Assembly (NCBI GenBank): GCA_964036275.1
Contig: OZ038434.1
Coordinates: 40,137,279 to 40,201,278, forward strand
Length of the DNA: 64,000 nt
Reading direction: 5' to 3'
Source: Litoditis marina
Taxonomy: Eukaryota > Nematoda > Chromadorea > Rhabditida > Rhabditidae
Below are positions 61,901-64,000 of this stretch, piece by piece; position 1 is the stretch's first letter; each line of letters opens with the position of its first letter. Made by a program: the position numbers and the translations under genes. The notes beneath the pieces were generated by a model. That model was not told where the DNA came from. It made no database searches and saw only the letters and a list, made by a program, of their open reading frames with translations.

Positions 61901-63432
61901 GAGATGATTGATGCCTGCACCAGTCAATTGAAGGGTACGCGAGAGAGAACGCACGTCCGACTCGCTTAGATTCAACTGAAATATGGGCACAACTTATGCA
62001 TTTTTAATAATCAAAATAAACTAGAACATCTGTGATCTAATGAAGAGCTGAACAACTTAATTTCTCTCATCTTTCGAAAAGTCGTAGAACTTGCATCATA
62101 CATGAGGCGACTTTGTTGTTCACAAAATTTGATTGAAAATCGGGTGTTTTATCTGGCTAATCGAACTACCAAACTAGATGGAAAGTGGAAAGTGAGGTCT
62201 TCGCTATTAAATTGACACTTGTTGAAACTATTCAATTTCAAAATTCCGACTTTGAAGAAAAACGGGTGATTCAATCGATAATCTAACAAAGTCGCCCTGC
62301 GTTTACTTCGACTGAATTTTTGAATTAGCGCCTTAAATAGAGGAGTCATACACCAGTAAGGTCCGACTATGCGACAAAAAATAGTCCGTTTTCAGATGTA
62401 AACACGTGAAAAATTTATGATTTTTCATCAAAAGTAGACCGATTTTCTTTTTTTCGGCTTAAAAAGTCCGTTCGAATTGTTCTGACTATTCGGACCACTT
62501 TACTGATGTATGAGAGGAATGACCAAATCTTGGTTGTAGTTTGAACACTAGTAGTCAACGGTGTAGTTTGATGTTTGAACGAACCATCGTTGTAGTTTGA
62601 CCACAAGGAGAAGCACGAGAGTCTACGCTACGATATCGTCATATTGGAAGTGACCGAGTCTCGTTGTAGTACGTAGTTTGATCGCGATCTCTACATGCAA
62701 CTCCATACTCTTCCAATTTTGACCAAAAAGGAGCGCGATCAAACTACAAACGCAGTGGGATAGGGTAACACATACCGAAAAATTTCTTCTCGAGCCGACT
62801 CTTCCCGAACCGATTGACCGATTCTTTCCGAACCAGTTGGTTCGGTGAAAAACCCAACCATTTGCGTAATCAAACGGACATGAACCAAACTAAACCCTAA
62901 TAACCGTTACACAGTCGGTCAATTTCAGCATTGATTACTTGAATTGGTTCGTTTCCACGTTTGCTGTCTTTAATTTGGTTCGGTTCTGGAACGAACCAAC
63001 TGGTTCGGGAAGAATCGATTCGGTTTTGGTTCGGGAAGAAGTTCACCACACATACCACATAGGCTTGCTAGGAAAATAGTAAACTCTGAACTTGTATGCA
63101 GCTTACTTGCAAAATTCTATCGTGAATAATTCATTACCATTAGATGCTGACCGCTAGACTACAGATGCACTATTCTCTAAACATCCCTACTATGACACCC
63201 GCCCCGCGTCAAGTGAAACAAATTCTCGTCAAGACCGCCACAAACATGGCTTCCTAATTGGTTGGAAATTGTTTGAGATGAAACCATAGAAAAAAACCAC
63301 CAACCAACTTGAGACACATCATATCCACTTTTCCACAGATGAACATGACATGCGTCTCCAATGCCTCTTCGACCGACAAAACTTCGAACTCGGTAAACTT
63401 GTTCGCCGCGTCCCATTTCAGTCCGGATAAGC
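58979..63432 (-). CDS. F-box-associated (FBA_2-like) protein, 3' part; gene continues past right edge
   Basis: Six exons in phase: 63305-63432, 61843-61975, 61294-61373, 60208-60354, 59540-59663, 58979-59115 (about 248 residues). The pattern fits the FBA_2/FBXB-type nematode F-box-associated domain: paired W/L-rich beta segments (MWSLTLVCDD), then TILQEWLALKRKIANITIG, and near the end FKRSDGAILNVKWTENEVKM, followed by an acidic tail (DEEDDEGEDYTEDEDE). Such proteins normally start with an F-box that recruits SKP1/CUL1 for ubiquitination. The F-box exon is not in the window, and the block right of 63432 is repetitive. The donor at 63305 is weak (GTTGGT). The family assignment is by pattern only, without alignment. 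Confidence 0.7.
60090..60170 (+). mobile_element. tRNA-like (SINE head) sequence abutting an exon
   Basis: TAGCGCAGTGGCTAGCAC resembles an A box and GGCTCGATTCCGGC a B box, about 45 nt apart, but no proper cloverleaf forms. It ends about 40 bp from the FBA exon at 60208 and reads LAGIEPAS on the opposite strand, which is typical of tRNA-like repeats. Confidence 0.45.
60754..61123. repeat. 185-bp tandem duplication
   Basis: 60754-60938 and 60939-61123 are nearly identical (two differences seen: TGTTAG/TGTCAG and CAGTAG/CAGCAG). The unit contains a MITE arm (CAGTCACGTGAAACATGTTA) also found near 13600 and 21200. Confidence 0.9.
61708..61752 (-). repeat. Echo of FBA exon end (exon 61843-61975)
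   Basis: Minus strand GATCGAGTCCTCGAGTATGT copies the exon end plus donor (GGTCGAGTCCTCGAGTATGT at 61835-61862), offset exactly 114 bp into the following intron. Confidence 0.75.
62780..63040. repeat. GGTTCGG/CCGAACC palindromic repeat block
   Basis: Repeated CCGAACCGATT and AACCAGTTGGTTCGG with inverted partners, same theme as 7210-7590. Confidence 0.6.
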
Positions 63433-63769
63433 CTTAAAGAAAGTATATTATATATTATTATAAGCGATATCATCAATTTGCATACTGTAGTAATGTTGTC
63501 CGAATAGTCAGAATAAATCGGAAAACGGACTTCTTCATCGTCAAAAACATGACAATTTGTATATTTTTGATACAAAATCATTAATTTTCACGTGTTGGAA
63601 TGTAAAAACGGACTTTTGTCGAATAGTTGGACCTTACTGGTGTGCTGCAATAATGTTGTCCTACAATACAATGACGAATGACCAAATCTTCGGTTTACGT
63701 GTAATTTTCGTTGTAGTTTGATGTGGACGCATGCGATCATTCACAAGTTTCAATCGAAAAGCGACCGAC

Positions 63770-64000
63770 CGAACGTCTGGGCAAACTGTTCGGTTTGCAC
63801 AGGCAAACTTTTATTTTATCGCGCGCAGCGCGAAGCGCTGTGCGAGATTTGTCTTTGGTCCGGCTAATGCGCGCCTCCGTTTTTTTAGTTTTCCCATAAA
63901 AAGGCTCAAATTCGCAAAACAGAACTTTTACGAACTTGTGAAGTTTCTCCAGCATATTTGTAAATTGTGTTTCAAATTTGAACCAAATCGGTTAAGTTTG
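63770..64000. repeat. Repeat shared with 2480-2700
   Basis: Contains GCGCGAAGCGCTG, a GACAAA.CTTTGGTC-type stretch and, at the very end, GTTTCAAATTTGAACCAAAT, all similar in order to 2480-2700 near the left edge. It runs off the window and the open frame here is not credible as a gene. Confidence 0.5.

Noticed and set aside
1..64000. Search for CRISPR arrays, operons, bacterial promoters or ribosome binding sites
   Set aside because: The window is eukaryotic with spliced genes throughout. No regularly spaced identical repeats with unique spacers were seen.

Overview
This is eukaryotic DNA, and every line of evidence points to a rhabditid nematode, most likely Caenorhabditis or a close relative. 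Introns have GT..TTTCAG ends. Several start codons lie just 3' of a TTTCAG or TTCCAG, which is the pattern of spliced-leader trans-splicing. The protein set is also nematode-like: a degenerin, an EGG-4/5-type pseudophosphatase and an FBA-type F-box-associated protein. The intergenic and intron DNA is full of short palindromic elements of the kinds common in Caenorhabditis. The computed open reading frames are nearly all shadows or exon fragments, so the gene models here were assembled by hand from exon translations, splice consensus and reading-phase agreement at every junction.

Layout, left to right. (1) 323-5413, minus strand: 5' part (six coding exons) of a DHHC palmitoyltransferase that runs off the left edge. 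One intron holds a plus-strand tRNA-Lys(CTT) and another a 371-bp near-perfect hairpin and a GGCGCC-rich minisatellite. (2) 5414-9458: no gene seen; one TIR transposon and repeats. (3) 9459-10897, plus: a four-exon DEG/ENaC N-terminal cassette (HG motif and TM1) with no downstream exons of its own. (4) 10898-18872: repeats, CT-rich tracts and a 5'-truncated LINE. (5) 18873-33384, plus: a complete 21-exon DEG/ENaC (degenerin) channel gene, 810 aa. The upstream cassette ends in the same phase and at the equivalent residue as exon 1 of this gene, so it may be an alternative first module. (6) 34257-44892, minus: a 17-exon gene for a 580-aa probable nuclear protein of unknown family. (7) 42620-58174, plus: a 22-exon gene for a 751-aa PTP-like pseudophosphatase resembling EGG-4/EGG-5, with the catalytic Cys replaced by Asp. 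Its first three exons lie inside the first intron of gene 6, so the two genes interleave on opposite strands. (8) 58979-63432, minus: 3' part of an F-box-associated (FBA_2-like) protein; the N-terminus lies past the right edge.

The most striking unexplained pattern is exon-edge echoes. At least a dozen exons in genes 5, 6, 7 and 8 have a diverged partial copy of one exon end, together with its splice donor or acceptor and some flanking intron, repeated in the neighbouring intron. Several lie at offsets of 111-115 bp. The genes do not form an obvious pathway; they look like an ordinary gene-dense nematode neighbourhood with repeat-inflated introns.
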